Shown here one piece after another: positions 50,301 through 63,500 of a stretch of DNA of 64,000 bases. The stretch's first letter is position 1; the number at the start of each line of letters is the position of its first letter. A program made the translations under genes and the position numbers. The notes beneath the pieces were generated by a model that had not been told where the DNA came from, did not search any database, and saw nothing but the letters and a program-made list of their open reading frames with translations. This DNA comes from Malurus cyaneus samueli (lineage: Eukaryota; Chordata; Aves; Passeriformes; Maluridae), in the NCBI GenBank assembly GCA_009741485.1, contig CM019220.1, forward strand, positions 28,625,891 through 28,689,890. Reading direction: 5' to 3'.

Positions 50301-52082
50301 TGGAGCTGTTAATAGCCAGCTATGCAGAGAAACTCTGCAGATACAGCAAGCAGTGTCTCCTTTGTAAAACAAAAGGGAAAATTATAGCTCATGCATTAAA
50401 TATTCTCTCCATTTAGGCAGAACTACTTATGCCCTTCACTTATTTTCTCACACTGTTGACAAAATAATGAGGAAATCTCTACTCTTTCCTGCCCTATATC
50501 CACAAAGGGATTGACAGTGTTTTCCATGTGACCCCGTGTGGCACCACTGACTTCATGTAAATAACAAGATACACAGGAAACTACCTTCGGTGGGCTGGGG
50601 AGCAGGGTTTGTGAATACTGTGCAGGAGACATTACTGAGCTATATTTGCCATGCAGTGCATCTCCCACATATTTCGGGTGTGTTTAAACTCTGGCAGTGC
50701 AGCAAGGATGACTGGATGAACATAAATCCACTGGTAATAACACTATTACTAGCCTGGAAAATCAAGGCAGTCCCAGAAGAGCCCCTAATGTATTTCTTCC
50801 TCTCAAGTAAATCCAGTGCAAGGGTCAACAACTGAAGGGAGAGAATGTAAGGCATATACTGTATTATTGAATTTTTGTAGCCACAGTAGAACTGCAGCAC
50901 AGATTAATTTCTAAAAATTCACTCAAGCAAAATGTAAAATGCTGTAGTTTCCCCCACCAATCAGATATTCTCCCTTTCAGGAAAATACAGCATTTAATCC
51001 TGTTGAACAATTTTTACCTAAGACCTAGCAATGTATTTTGAGGCTTCAGGTCTAGGCATAATTTTTTTGTGGCTTATCCAAGACATTCTCATTTACAATT
51101 AAAGAAACAAAACAAAACCTCCCCAACAAAACAAAAGAACCCACCACACAAGCCCTGCCACCCCCATAAAACTTAACTAAGACCATTGTTTAGGCCATAT
51201 GTAAATTTAAGGTATTTCACAAAATAGTAAAATGAAATTCAGTGGACACTGGTACAGTGGGATATTTTACATTCAAAGATGTCATATATTTGTTACTTCT
51301 GAGATATTTTCCCTGGGAAATGCAGGCAACCCAAGTTCTGATATCTTGTGCTTTTAAGAGGCCAGTAATCTTACCACTCTTGCCCAGTTCAAAGACAGGA
51401 TTCATTCCGTGTAAAGGGAACACTGGATACAGAAATGCACCAGGTAATTATAAGTCTCAGCCATGTTTGAAAAAGTTTAAGGGTGAAGACAGATTATGTG
51501 GTTTTAATTAGTAAAAACATTTCCTAAAGTACAGAAAAGGCACTATGAATAGAGATAAAATTTTACACTATAAAAAATCTTCTATTTTTCTCCCAGCGCT
51601 TTATTTACAGTAAGAGCCAAAACCTGCAAAACTTGCACTGCTTGTGAAGACTGCACCTCATTAAAATTTATGTCATGCTCTCTGATCATCTAGTTTCATA
51701 TTAAATATTTATTCAGTAAAACAAATTTAACCTGGAATGTTATACCGTATTTCATATATATATGGCATAGCATGTTACTACATTTTTGAAGATTAAAGAC
51801 TGAAAATGTTTGCATCGACAGCTATGCAATTGTCACAAATAATCTCACTTTCCATAAATACAGAATCCATTTGCGAATCCTGTCATAGAGCTAAATAGAT
51901 TTCCTTTAAATACCTATAGGTGGTGCTGAAATACAACTGTTCCTTTAAAAAGCAACAAGCACGATGTAACTGTAGCAAAGGTACCTACTAGGATAGGAAT
52001 TACTCCTGGTTGTGCAGATTTACCTCAGGGAAACACAGCTCAATCACAATTCGTGTGCATTATTAGTGTTTTCCTCAGTACT

Positions 52083-52163
52083 ATACAATATATAATATAT
52101 AATATATAATAAATATATATATATAATATTAATATATATATTATATATATATAATATATATGT
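52083..52163. repeat. AT dinucleotide/palindromic tract
   Basis: About 80 bp of ATAT and TATAAT units, strongly self-complementary. Confidence 0.95.
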
Positions 52164-55100
52164 AATAGCCAAGACTGCAGCTGCAAAATAGGAGGTTATT
52201 TTTTAATTGATGCAAATACCCAATAAAAACAACAGGGTCTGTGGAAATGTAGCTGTCGTGAACATGGCATAACTACAAAGGAAAAGGAACGTAAACATGT
52301 TTCTCCAAGAATTTCCCTTTCAGGTTGCACAGTTCATCCTGATAACCATAAATTTTGCCATTCAGTATAAATAATGTCAATGCAGCTACTAATAATAGTT
52401 GTCTGGGCATCAGCCCAGTTTGCTGAAATGAAGCAGAACTAACTGGCTTCTCCACAAGCATATCATGGAAAAGAACAAAATCTTTGCCAGGCATAATTAA
52501 CATGTGGTAACATGATAATCAACACCAGATGAATCCATACTTTGTGATTTCAAAAAATACATCGTAATTCCACACTGATGCTTATTTGTAGAGAAACAGA
52601 AGTGCTAGCAATTATGAACATACTTTATGGTAAAAGTCATAGCTTGAGCCATTTCCTGTAAGGCTAACACTCAACAATTTCCAAATTCTACTCAGTCTTT
52701 TAAGAGATAAAACTTGAGAAAACAAGTTAGAGTGACAAAATAGACAAATATAATATTTATATAATTTTTTAAAATAAATAATGCACAGTAAAAAAAAGTG
52801 TCATCAAAAATAATTAAATCTTATGAAGTTTTTGAACAAAGGTTCGTGGACTTGACATAAAAACAACTTAAAGACATAAAACATGACAGTTAAGAAACCT
52901 CTTAGTCCCCGAATTCAGGTCTGTCCATTTTAAAAGTCAAAACATGCAGAACACCAATGTGCCTTTCCCTCATCCTATGCCATAAACTGCAAGTCACAGA
53001 AACACTTTTCCTCAGTGCATTATGAAACCCACAAAACACAAAAAGCTATGCTTGCCCCTCAGCTAAGACAGAAAAAAATATAAGACTGATACATTAAGTT
53101 TCTAAATGAATGGAAAAATTGCAAAGTATAGTATGAAAGTGGTATTTATTTATTCTAGCTCTCTTTTAGTTGCTCCTTTCAGAAAACAAACAAACAAAAA
53201 AAAACGTTGCCTGGAAAGTAGAATTCACACAAAAAGAGAAGCCTTTACAGTTTCACAAAGGTGTACATCATCCTGTCACTCAGCATGTTCATTTGATTCA
53301 GATGGAATCCATGCTTTCTTTTTCCCTCCCCACCATCTTCCAAACATTCCATCTTCCTTATAACTAATTTGGAAGTTTAAATCCGGTTTAAGATGATTAA
53401 GATGCAATAAGGCAGTGCAGTATACACAGGCAGATTTAAAATGGGATATGAAACCCATAGAGACCATGCTATTCCTTCAGAGCTAAGGCAGACTCTTGCT
53501 CTAAACATACAACAGTATTAGCTTCAGGCCTAGTTTGGAAATGAAAATATAAACAGGTATTAATTTTATCAAGGCCATCTCACTAAAAAAAAGTTGCAAG
53601 CCTGCACAGGATGAACAAATTCAGTTACTTCCTTTGGAAAATCTTCACCTATATTTACCCACCTCTCCTCAGAGTTCTTTTGGATTAGAGGGCATTGTTA
53701 GTGTTCAATTTTGCTTCCTGAAGTTTTCCTGAACCTGTGTCACATATTTTAGTAGGAAACACTGTATTACAAGTTGGTAGTAGCAGAGAAAACTAATTCT
53801 TGAGAAAAAACAAGAAATAACTCTTACCACCTATTTTCTGATATTTGTCAAACTTTTATAAACTTAGAAGTGAGTATAAAACTGATTTACATTGCTCAAA
53901 AATGCTGCAAAAAAGTGGAATTCCTTGGAATAAGAACAATTTTAATTTCACCCAGCAAAAGGTAGACATCACAAATCAGACACATTGTGGTTAATGTATA
54001 AAATTATACATAATTATACCTCTATTAAGTAGTTTGATTACACAGGGAGTGTTTAAGATAACACGAACAAGTCATTAGATTAGATAAAGGAGCATTATTT
54101 GGCAACATTTTGATTAATTCAAGTTGTTAGGAGAGGACTTCAAAACTTAAGTAGTATGTATAAGTATAGTGCTAATGAATGCTGTGGCATGGATCAGTTA
54201 TTCCATAAGCAGGCAGTGATGCATTCAAATGCAGGCATTTGTAAAGACATATTTGTGTTGAGATTGTAGCTCAATATTGCCACTAGAATCAGAAAATATA
54301 AGACAAAATTATTTAAAAAAAAGTATTAAATTTAAAACTCTACTGACTCAGAGTTACAGCTGAACTTGACAGTTTAATTTTACAATAGGCATATTTCAAG
54401 GCTGCCCAACCTGAAGTTGAGAAAACTAATGAATGTGATCTGGTGGGTGGGCTGGTCATACCTACCCACACAGGGTAAAAGATCCCCTTGGCAGGGGAGT
54501 GGGAACGGGGTTGTCTTTCTCTTCCAACCCAAACTGTCCACGACAAGCTGAAACGTGGCTCCTTAACCACCCTAAAAAAGTTAAATGCTGAAACTCCTCA
54601 TTTCGCCCATTCTCTGTACCCTGTCTCTGACAGGGGGCTACATTTTGTACTTCCTGATTCATTTAGGGTGGAAAAAGACAACATCTGGCAAATATATAGC
54701 CATTCATCTGAGAAACTGAAGGGAAACAAGACAGTAACTACAACCAGATTTGAGCCATCAGCACTGAAATTGAAGCTTTATCTAAACCCTTGTTGGTTTT
54801 CATGCTACAAAAGCACCAGTGATCTCATTTGTCAAAATCTCACTGCAGACAGCTCAGACAGGATATTTCATTCACTACTTTGTTTTCCAGTGTCCCCTGA
54901 ACCTGCTTGCTACTGAAAGAATTGAGGTGAGTTATTACTCCGTGTGCTGGGTATAGATCTGAAACTAGAGTTCAAGCCTTGCCTAGCTGGTATCACCAAA
55001 ACCCAAGTCAGGATCACAGATCTGTTGACAATTGGTCTCAGGAACAGCTACACACCTGTTCTGGGAAAACAGTTTTCATTCTTGGGTCTGCAAACCAAAG

Positions 55101-55921
55101 ACAGGAGCCTCAAGAAGGGCTGTGCCCCTCCCTTGGGAGCTGCATCACAGCTGAAGCTCCCAGCTGAGCAGCACTGCAGCAATGTTGCAGCCATGCCGGT
55201 GCCCAGTCACTGATCCCACCCAAATACCGATTTCTCCTGACCTCAGAACCAACTCATCACCATGCAATAAGCCTGGCCAGCACTGAGTTTTATCTGACCC
55301 TGGTTATTCTCTTGATCACAGACCCATTTTGATGACTTGACTCCCCAGCTTGACCTTGAACCTGACTCATGACCATGCTTGTCTGATGATCCAGACTCCT
55401 GGCTGGCCCTGGCTGCCATTAGAACAACTCTTCTTCTTGTCTTCCTCTCATCCTGTGGGACTATCACTTCTCCCACCCGCCTTGCTGTGCCTGCTTTCTC
55501 TTCCCTTGGGGAACAACCTGCCTTTTCCTCATCCTAACAATGTGATACATGTTTTCTTGAGGGGATGCTTCTTTTCACAGCTCAAATGTTTATCTCAGTC
55601 TAAAAACTCTCTGCCTCCAGAAGGTGGGCATCCTACTCTCTCCCAGCCTCCTACATCCTGCTTTTTCCCGTTATTTTCAGCATCATTTCAAACAAGCATC
55701 CTGCTGTCCTTCTCACTCAACTCACTGATGCTTAGCAAAGATAATCAACAATCTTGTTCAGACAAAAGGGAGAGGATCACAAATCCAGTGGATGTGAAGG
55801 GGAAGAAAAAATAGGGACACTCTCCCATTTTGCTGACAATGAGTTGCTGCACTGGCTCCACTCCAGCAGCATCACTTTCAGTTTGCTTTTTTTCCGAATG
55901 TATCTTAGTTCTCCATTTTAG

Positions 55922-55945
55922 AGGTGTTAACTTGAGTTAACACCT
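55922..55945. repeat. Perfect inverted repeat, 11-bp arms
   Basis: Arms AGGTGTTAACT and AGTTAACACCT around TG. Each arm contains AGGTGT, resembling a T-box half-site, and GTTAAC. Functional meaning is unknown. Confidence 0.85.
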
Positions 55946-58115
55946 AATTTTCAACCTTACACCCCCTTATCTGCCACTATAAAAGTCTTTAAACACAAAC
56001 ACCTGTTTTTTTATGTACACAATTGCAGCTGAAAATGACCAACAAACACGCCTTTCTCTTCTTGCCTCTTTCACATTAACAACCCCAATGTTTTGGGAGA
56101 GCTTTTCCACCCCTTATTGCTTTCAGAAATATAATGGAACTCTCATTTACCTTTTGTGTACACACCCATACTTCAGAGTCACTACATGACTACGATCAGC
56201 AATAAAAAAACATCAGTCATACTGCTCTCATCAGCCCTCCTACTACCCCACCTACACACATGCTGTTTATAGGCATCAGCTGCTCAGCCAAGGAATTGCT
56301 ATCAGCTGTTACAAATGGCTCTCTAAACACGACACAACCACTGGGTGTTTTCTTTTAAAAAGCATATTAGCTAAGACATATAAATAAAGTGCCAATTTTT
56401 TAAAATTTCACATTGGCTTATGATGTTATTCATGATATGCATAAAAGACACATCTAAAGACCAGGTTTTTGGGAGTTGAAATATCATTGCTCAGGTAGGG
56501 GAACACCAAAGTGACTATAAGAAAAACAGGCCATATTTCCAGGATAGGCTACTTGAGAATGAATGCTCTTAAGTCACTATTCTATTAAGTCATTACAGAA
56601 CAAAACAGGTACTGTCCAATTCAGGACTATTTTGTCAAATTTAATAATGGAATTTATTCATTCACTTACAACCTGGAAGGATTTTACTTCTATCTAATGT
56701 GTTACTCTCAGACTGAAGTTTGAACTCTCTTCTGAAACAAACTTACTGACCACAATCATGCCTGTTAATAGCAAGGCAGCAGAGTACAGAAGTGCAAGAA
56801 AGGCTAAAATTGAAATTGCCATGTTAGTTATCATGGCAACATCTTAAAGGACACATAAAATTCTGCTCTCCAACTGTAGCACAGCTATTTCTCTTGAATA
56901 AAATTGCTGATACTGCTGGTGAACAAATAACTCTTTCTACTGCTCATGTGCCCTTTCTCTGAGAAGCCTTGAAAAGGTTAGTATCACAAAAAGAAAGCCC
57001 AATCTAAGCAAGACAAAAAACATAGCCAGGTAACAGCTGCTGAAAAACCATACCTTTTTGCTTTCTACACAATAAACCGACACCTAGCAAAAAGGTCTCC
57101 TCATACTCAAAACAGAAGCACTCTTTGCTTATTTTCAAGGAGTTTACTTAGCAGCTTCCATACACGGCAAACAGATGCTGCTACCATAATTTATTCATAA
57201 CACACTGTGATGATATCTAGAGAAGCCCAGAGCAGACTTGTGTGACTTCTAAAATCCCTTATCTCTGCTGTTCTGGTTTGCAATACCCATGGAGAGCTTT
57301 GGGATGCTGGCAGCTGCTAATGAAAACATCCCTTTCCTTCTCCTCCTACCTCACAAAAGCTAATAGCTTTCAAGAAATACAAAGCAGAACAAAAAACATT
57401 GTTTCTATAATCACTTCATTAATAACTTATTCCCAACCACACACAGGTCTGCTCTCTCTCCTATGAGGATGCAGCAGACAACTCCAAATTATTCAAGAAG
57501 TTGATTAGTTACTATCCTCATCAACTGAGCCACTAAACACAGTTAGCAAAGTCTGTCATAGTGAAAAAAAAAGGCAGTGCAAGTTACAGGCAGCATTTCC
57601 AGTATTTCAGAAAGCCTTATTTCTATGCAAACCTGAACTGGAAATGATCATGACACCTGTAGGTGTTCAGGGGCTTTTCCCATCAGCCAGAGCTGGCCCA
57701 ATAGCTCGTCCACCAGAAAGCATTGAGTGATGAGCAGCATTAGGCAAAGACAATGAATAAACACGGACTCTAACATGCGAGTTAATTACTAGTTTTTCCA
57801 CGCGCTTAGTTAAAAGGTTGATCACGATATTGGTAAATTACTCTTTGGGTCTGGTCCTTCCTCAGGACGGGGATCGCCTGGAAGGGAGGGAGAGTGCCGC
57901 ACTGGGAGCCTCCCTCACTCTTCACTTAAACTAAGAAAAACGAGCCAACACAATAAAAAACTACACAAACCTATGCCAAGAACACAAAACTAACCTTTTT
58001 CCCGGGATTAAGAGCAGCAGGTCCCCCCGGAGCGCCTCTCTGGAGCCGGCTGTAGGACTCTGAGGGAGCGCGCTCTCCGGCTCTTCTTGCATCCCGGACC
58101 CGGCGCGCCGCTCAC

Positions 58116-58195
58116 CTGTGATTAATTACTGTAATTAACACCCCCGGCTCCCAGCCGCCCAGCCCGGCCCAGCCCTGCCTTCCTGAGGGGACAAC
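58116..58195 (-). other. Candidate distal noncoding exon ending at a strong donor
   Basis: The 5' end is a guess. The 3' end CAG|GTGAGC at 58116/58115 matches the donor consensus. Joined to the 19317 exon, it reads TAA TTA ATC ACA GGG AAG ATG, again with an in-frame stop before the TFPI start. The exon would contain the TTAATTAC-T-GTAATTAA palindrome. Confidence 0.35.
58122..58138. promoter_or_regulatory. Palindromic homeodomain-type site
   Basis: TTAATTAC, T, GTAATTAA: a perfect 8-bp-arm inverted repeat with two TAATTA cores, AT-rich inside an otherwise GC-rich island. TAATTA is the usual homeodomain core; binding is inferred only. Confidence 0.4.
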
Positions 58196-58314
58196 GATGA
58201 GGGAGACAGGAGTGTCTATGTCCCCACATCTACAGCCCTGCTCACTAAAGCACTGCCTCACCTGTGGGTGTAATGCTCCGAGATCGCAGGGAACAGAGAT
58301 GGATATGGAGGGGA

Positions 58315-58336
58315 GGAAAAAAAAAAAAAAAAAACC
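58315..58336. repeat. A homopolymer
   Basis: Run of about 20 A residues just right of the CpG island. Confidence 0.9.
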
Positions 58337-58570
58337 CAAACAAACCAGAAAAGGCAAGGCAGAGATCACTTTCTCAAGGATTGTTACTTTTCAAAGAGTC
58401 AAGTTTTCAAAATGAGCATAAAGTTGTTTTGTGCTGTGAGAAAGAGGTTTTATGCAGAATCGGAGAGCAAAGACTGCTGTAGCAGTGACCCTGCACTCCA
58501 TGTGGCTCAGGGTGCCTCACACGGCTGTCGCTGGTCTCAGAGTGTCTCAGCACCATCAGATCCCCTGACA

Positions 58571-58762
58571 GGACTGTCCCTACAACCTGTGACCTATCCA
58601 CAGATTGTCCCCACGGCCAGTGACCCAACGACAGCCAGTGACCCACCCACAGACTGTCCCCACAGACTGTCCTACAGCCTGTGACCCACCCACAGACTGT
58701 CCCCATACCCTGTGACCCACCCACAGATTGTCCCCACAGCCTGTCCCCATAGCCTGTGACCC
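58571..58762. repeat. GC-rich minisatellite, unit about 31 bp
   Basis: Degenerate units of the form CAGCCTGTGACC + CACCCACAGACTGTCCCCA, with shorter deleted units between. It makes long frames on both strands (for example minus-strand runs of TVCGWVTG) that are repeat artefacts and not genes. Confidence 0.92.
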
Positions 58763-60557
58763 TGGCCATGGCAGGACACGAGCTGCCCTGGCAAACACTG
58801 CCCAGGTGACACTGCTCAGCACATCGGGCTGCAGCCCTCGGCTGCCTGAGGAATTAATTACTGCTGTTAATGGTACAAGGGCTCTGCCCAGTGGATTTCA
58901 TGCGTTTCTTAGAGCTCTAATAACGTCTCGTTATTTTAGCAGTTGCAGTTGGTTTGGCTCCACACATAGTTGGTGTTCTCACAATGTGCTCTGGTTGTTT
59001 ATTGTGTTCACTGCACATTCTGATCCGGGCCGGCTCTGATTAGAAGCAGTTTGGTGGAGGAGTGCTCCAGAGGTAGTTAAATACTATTCAGTAGAATTAA
59101 TTTCATCCAGTTCTTGAGGTACAGGTTTAAAATCCCTTTAGCACTTATTGCTCCCTCTATTTTCAACAGTGACCTCGGCCTTGATTATTTCTCCTGCCCA
59201 CTCATGATAACCTCTGAAATATTTGAGATTACATGAAGGAAGAAATTGCCTTGCCACTCCCTTCTCTTTTTCAACCTAGATCCTCTTGTCCAGTCTGCAA
59301 AAAAAAAAAAAAAAAGGTCAGTGATTCTTTGGTCCTCAACAAAAGCTTTATTTCTGTGTTCACAAATAGAAATATTTTCAGATTGGTGAGAAGCTTTTGG
59401 TGAGAAGCTGTGGTTTACCTCAAGAAGAAGAGTTTGAGTAAAGCACTGAGATCTGACAGTGAGAAGAGCTGAAGGGTTTGAGTTGCCTCAGCAGAGTCCA
59501 AAGAGTTTGCAGTGAGCAGAATCTTTTAAGAGGAACTGAGGTGGTACTACTGTGTTTTTGTAGGAAACACTGAGTTATTCACAAAAGCATTTGGGTGACA
59601 GCTGATGCATAATTGATATGGAGTATGCCAGCTAATTTACTGGGCAAAAAGGGCTGAAGAATTACATAAGAAATCCAGTCATTCCTCTGGGTGAAGAGGT
59701 AGCATGGAACAGGCAACCCTGTAAGGAAGTGAAGTATGAGCAGGAGCAAAAAGCTAAGGGAAATCTTTACTGGAAAGTGGAAAAAAGATAAAATTCAGTG
59801 TGTGAGAGGGTAGGTATAAGCTGGAAAGCACATTTAACAGGAGACAGGATGAAGATTCCAGCAGGAAATGCCAAAGCAGCTTTCCTGATTACTGCTGCCA
59901 GTTACTCTGGTGCTAGGTAAAATTCATTAAAGCTGAATCAAGGGCTATACCTCATGGTTTGAGACAGGTTAAACAAAAAATAGTGCTGCATCAAGGAAAG
60001 AAAACAATCTTCATGGGCCTTTCAAGACCACCTGGGAACAACAGTTTTGAATTACACTTAGAAAAGCAATAATTCCTAAAAAATTGAGAAAGTAAGTCTT
60101 AAGCTTCCAACTTAAGCCTTTTTATTATTTTGTATCATTACAGCACAAAAACAAATATGGGACTGAGACTAAGAGAAAATTTTTAAGAAAACACAGCAAA
60201 AAAGCAGAAAGGAGAATGGTACTCAGGTTATGAAGAGCCCTTTGAAGGACAGAGCAATGTGGAGAGCTTTGTTAGGGTGAGAGGTGTCTCCTTTTTGTGC
60301 CTTGATTTAATGAGCAGGACAAAAGGAAGGCTCTGGAATGATGGAAGAAATCAATTCCTATTTTTGTTTCCAGTACTACCACTTCCCCACCCTAAGAAAA
60401 TGTGCCCAGAGTCACAGACCTCTGTTCTCTGCTTTGTTCCTGGTCAGAAGGTGAAGTCCTGTCCCGGGGATTCTGCAGCTGCTCCCAAGGGTGAAAGAGC
60501 AGAAAGTACTGTATAAGCAATAATACAAATATCTTGATGACAATAATCATACTGTTC

Positions 60558-60590
<33 letters not shown>

Positions 60591-63500
60591 CAAAAAAACA
60601 AAAAAAAAAAAAAACCCCAACAACAAACCAAGAAATCAACCAAACAAAATAATTTCAAGCAAGTGTTTCTGGCAGTAACACACTGGTATAATGGATTCTA
60701 GATTTATTTACCATACTTGCTACTCACTTTCAGCTCTAGCAAGAATCAATAATCCTTCATGCACAGACTCCACACAAATTCTCCTCACAGGGACCACATT
60801 CATAACTATTATTTGTTTACAGTCATGTTATAGACATCTGAGTAAAATGTATCATGGCATTCTTCATAAAGCCTGTAGGCCACATAAAACAAGTAGAACT
60901 CTCAGTCGTGTCACTTCCCATAACTCAGGCTCTGAAAAGCATGACAAGATTCATCAATTCTTGTTAGTCCCAGCATTAAATTATGTATGAATATATGAAT
61001 AAACAAAACAAAACAAAGGAAAAATTCAGGTTGTTTTCATACATGCAAGGTACACATTTGAATCCTAAGAGCTTTATTAATTTACTTTATAAAATCTTAC
61101 TCAATGTGTGCTCACTCTGTGTTCCTGATGGAAACCAGTGGCATAATGTAATTATTTTCAGTCTGGCCAACAGTTTACTGAAAATTATGTTACCAACCTT
61201 GGTTTACACTGAGCTTAGGCCGCTGGTTTAATTTGAGGGTAATTTTCCTGTATTTTTTAAACATCTACAAAGAAATGCAGGGAAGACTAGCAATGATATC
61301 TGCAGTAGCAAGGGAGTTGCCAAATCTTTCCTTTCTTCAGTTGCAAGTTTGATTCCTTAGTCTTACTATTCTGCTTCTTAAAAACTGGTGGGTATCTTGA
61401 GAGGTATCTAAAAAATCTCCAAATGATGTTAAAACCAGGAAAGTGTATCAGCCTCCAGCATTTTGAGCTGTAGCATTATGGTTATTTTGTTTCAGTTAGA
61501 TAGAAGACACATCACAGAATCAAATTGTTAAGAAGCCACTAAACTCAAGCAGCACACACGTTACTCCAAATCTGGAAATTCTATGTAGCTTCATGCTAAT
61601 GAAATGTGCCTTAATGCTGATGTCTTTGGAGAAATATTACTGTGGAAATAAAGGTAAAAGAATGGCATAAGAATGGAATCCAGATGGATATTAAAGTGTA
61701 AGGGCCATTTATTAACAAGACACTATAATTTCACATGGAAAAGATGAATGATAAAACACATTTTTAATGCATTTATCCTCTTCAGTATGCCCAGAACTAA
61801 CCATCCCAGCAGTTTCATCAGAGTATAATGGAAATAAATATGTTTGTATCTTTATTCATTCACCAAGCATTTCCTAGTTATGTGCCACTGCCACTAAGCT
61901 GGCTGCTTTTGCTGTGTTTGCTAGTTTTAATTTCACAGGAAGAATAATAAATACAAATGATCTCTTTCATATTCCTTCTCAGCATGTTTGAATATTGCTG
62001 CTTTTACTCTGAGAAAGTAATCTCTTTGAAGAGGATGCTTGTGCTATCCATATATTTTACTGTTGGAAGGATGAGTTAATTTTATTATAAAATTTCTTGG
62101 CATGTGCTATAAAAACAAGACCATCTAATTTTGTGATAAATGCAATCTACAAGAGGGAAAAGATAGAACACTTTATTTTCATATCATGTTTTGAAACAGC
62201 AATGAAAATAATACTAAACATGGCTAGATTGGCAGTTTTAAGGAATAGAACTCTTCTGTCTGTGAAGATGATGGAGTAATGGAAGACCCTGTTTTCACAG
62301 TACTCCTCATTTTTGTCCACTTCATTTCATAGGAACAATTGATAACCCTTTCATTGTTATTACTCTCCTGAATAATTAGACTGTCTACATGAAGGATGAA
62401 ATTGAACCTGTTACAGAATTATCCAGTCAGTCACCTCTCCAGATTTTTTTTCTTTTTGAGTGCTGGAGATACACAATTGCTTGTTAAGTGCTTGGTTTTT
62501 TTACCCTTCCATTTTACTTGGCTTTATCAGGTAATGCTCAGACCGAAGGAGGTCACTTCCTAAGGGCTCATCCCACCAGTCCTTGCTGAAAAAAGCCCCA
62601 GAGGAGCCACTGCTCTCGATTGTACAAGCTCTGAAACACAGGAAATCAACACTTTTATTTGGCCTGCAGAAGGTCAAACAAGTGAATATCAGGGCGGTTC
62701 TGGATTAGACAGTATCACACATCCCAGGTGAACACACAGGGTGTACACATGGGGAAGTAAACTGTCTCAGGCTGTCCTCTGTTAGAAATTCAAGCCTTGT
62801 TAAAAGGACCAAGACAGATTTCTGTACCTTGTTTCTAGAGATGTCTAGCAAGTGAAGGTGAGCACAAGGTGAGTGCAATAAAAGTGATCTGTTTATTGTC
62901 CAACCTAGCCTGTGCCAGCCTGGCCATCTCTTTAGCTCTTCTAGCCAGTAACTGGAGATTTTGAGAGGTTTCCTGATTCTGTGCAGACCTTCTGAGGTCA
63001 TGTGGAACTAAGAGCAGTTGATGGTGACAAAGCTTGAGAACATTTGCATTAAAAGTTGGTTGTGTATCAGTGAGCTTATGAAAAAGTACCTTCTGTAGAG
63101 TTTTAATCAAAGATTGAATGACAATCTATTAGGGTACACCTTCTGAAAAACCTTTTTCATACCTTAATGTTAGTGTAACTTGGAATGCTTAAGTAACTTT
63201 CTGACAGTAGCAGAGGAGTTCAGTATAATGAGTACAAATTGATACAGCTTTGAGTTTATTTGGTGGGAAAAACTGTATGAAAAATTCATTTCCTAAAGTG
63301 ATTATCAGCTGCTCCATAGATATTTAAAGTGAAGCGAATCATTAGAAAAATGAAGACAAATGGGCAGCTCAAATTTGTGCAAAATTGTTTGTTTGGTGTA
63401 AACCCAAATTCTGCTTAGACTGAAGTAAACTTGTATTTATGCTGCATGAGAACAGTTGTAGCCATATCTCTTTCCATAAGAAGATAAAAATGAGCTTTTA

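Larger units (their letters stand above)
28601..57859. other. Long gene-poor stretch upstream of the proximal TFPI exon
   Basis: Either TFPI first intron (if the 58-kb promoter is used) or intergenic DNA. No coding exon with a recognisable domain was found on either strand. It holds simple repeats, a 50-bp duplication at 35.3 kb, an AT palindrome at 52.1 kb and an 11-bp-arm inverted repeat at 55.9 kb. One ambiguous base (N) sits at about 39453 in an A/C-rich run. Confidence 0.6.
57860..58200. promoter_or_regulatory. CpG-rich island, candidate distal promoter
   Basis: The most GC/CpG-rich block of the window (CCCGGACCCGGCGCGCCGC near 58093). It includes a minus-strand donor CACAG|GTGAGC at 58116/58115. 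Position upstream of TFPI and orientation fit a distal TFPI first exon. It could also be the start of an unrelated noncoding transcript on either strand. Confidence 0.55.

Noticed and set aside
52273..52503. Minus-strand frame with a signal-peptide-like start (MPRQLLLVAALTLFILNG) after a fair acceptor
   Set aside because: It looked like a TFPI start exon, but its only phase 1 donor (G|GTTATC) is weak and it lacks the acidic N-terminus. The 19.2-kb exon has a signal peptide, an acidic tail and a strong phase 1 donor.
58407..58822. Long plus- and minus-strand open frames with repeated TVCGWVTG-like peptides
   Set aside because: They are translations of the 31-bp minisatellite.
60392..60658. 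Phenylalanine-rich minus-strand frame
   Set aside because: Translation of the A/C homopolymer tract.
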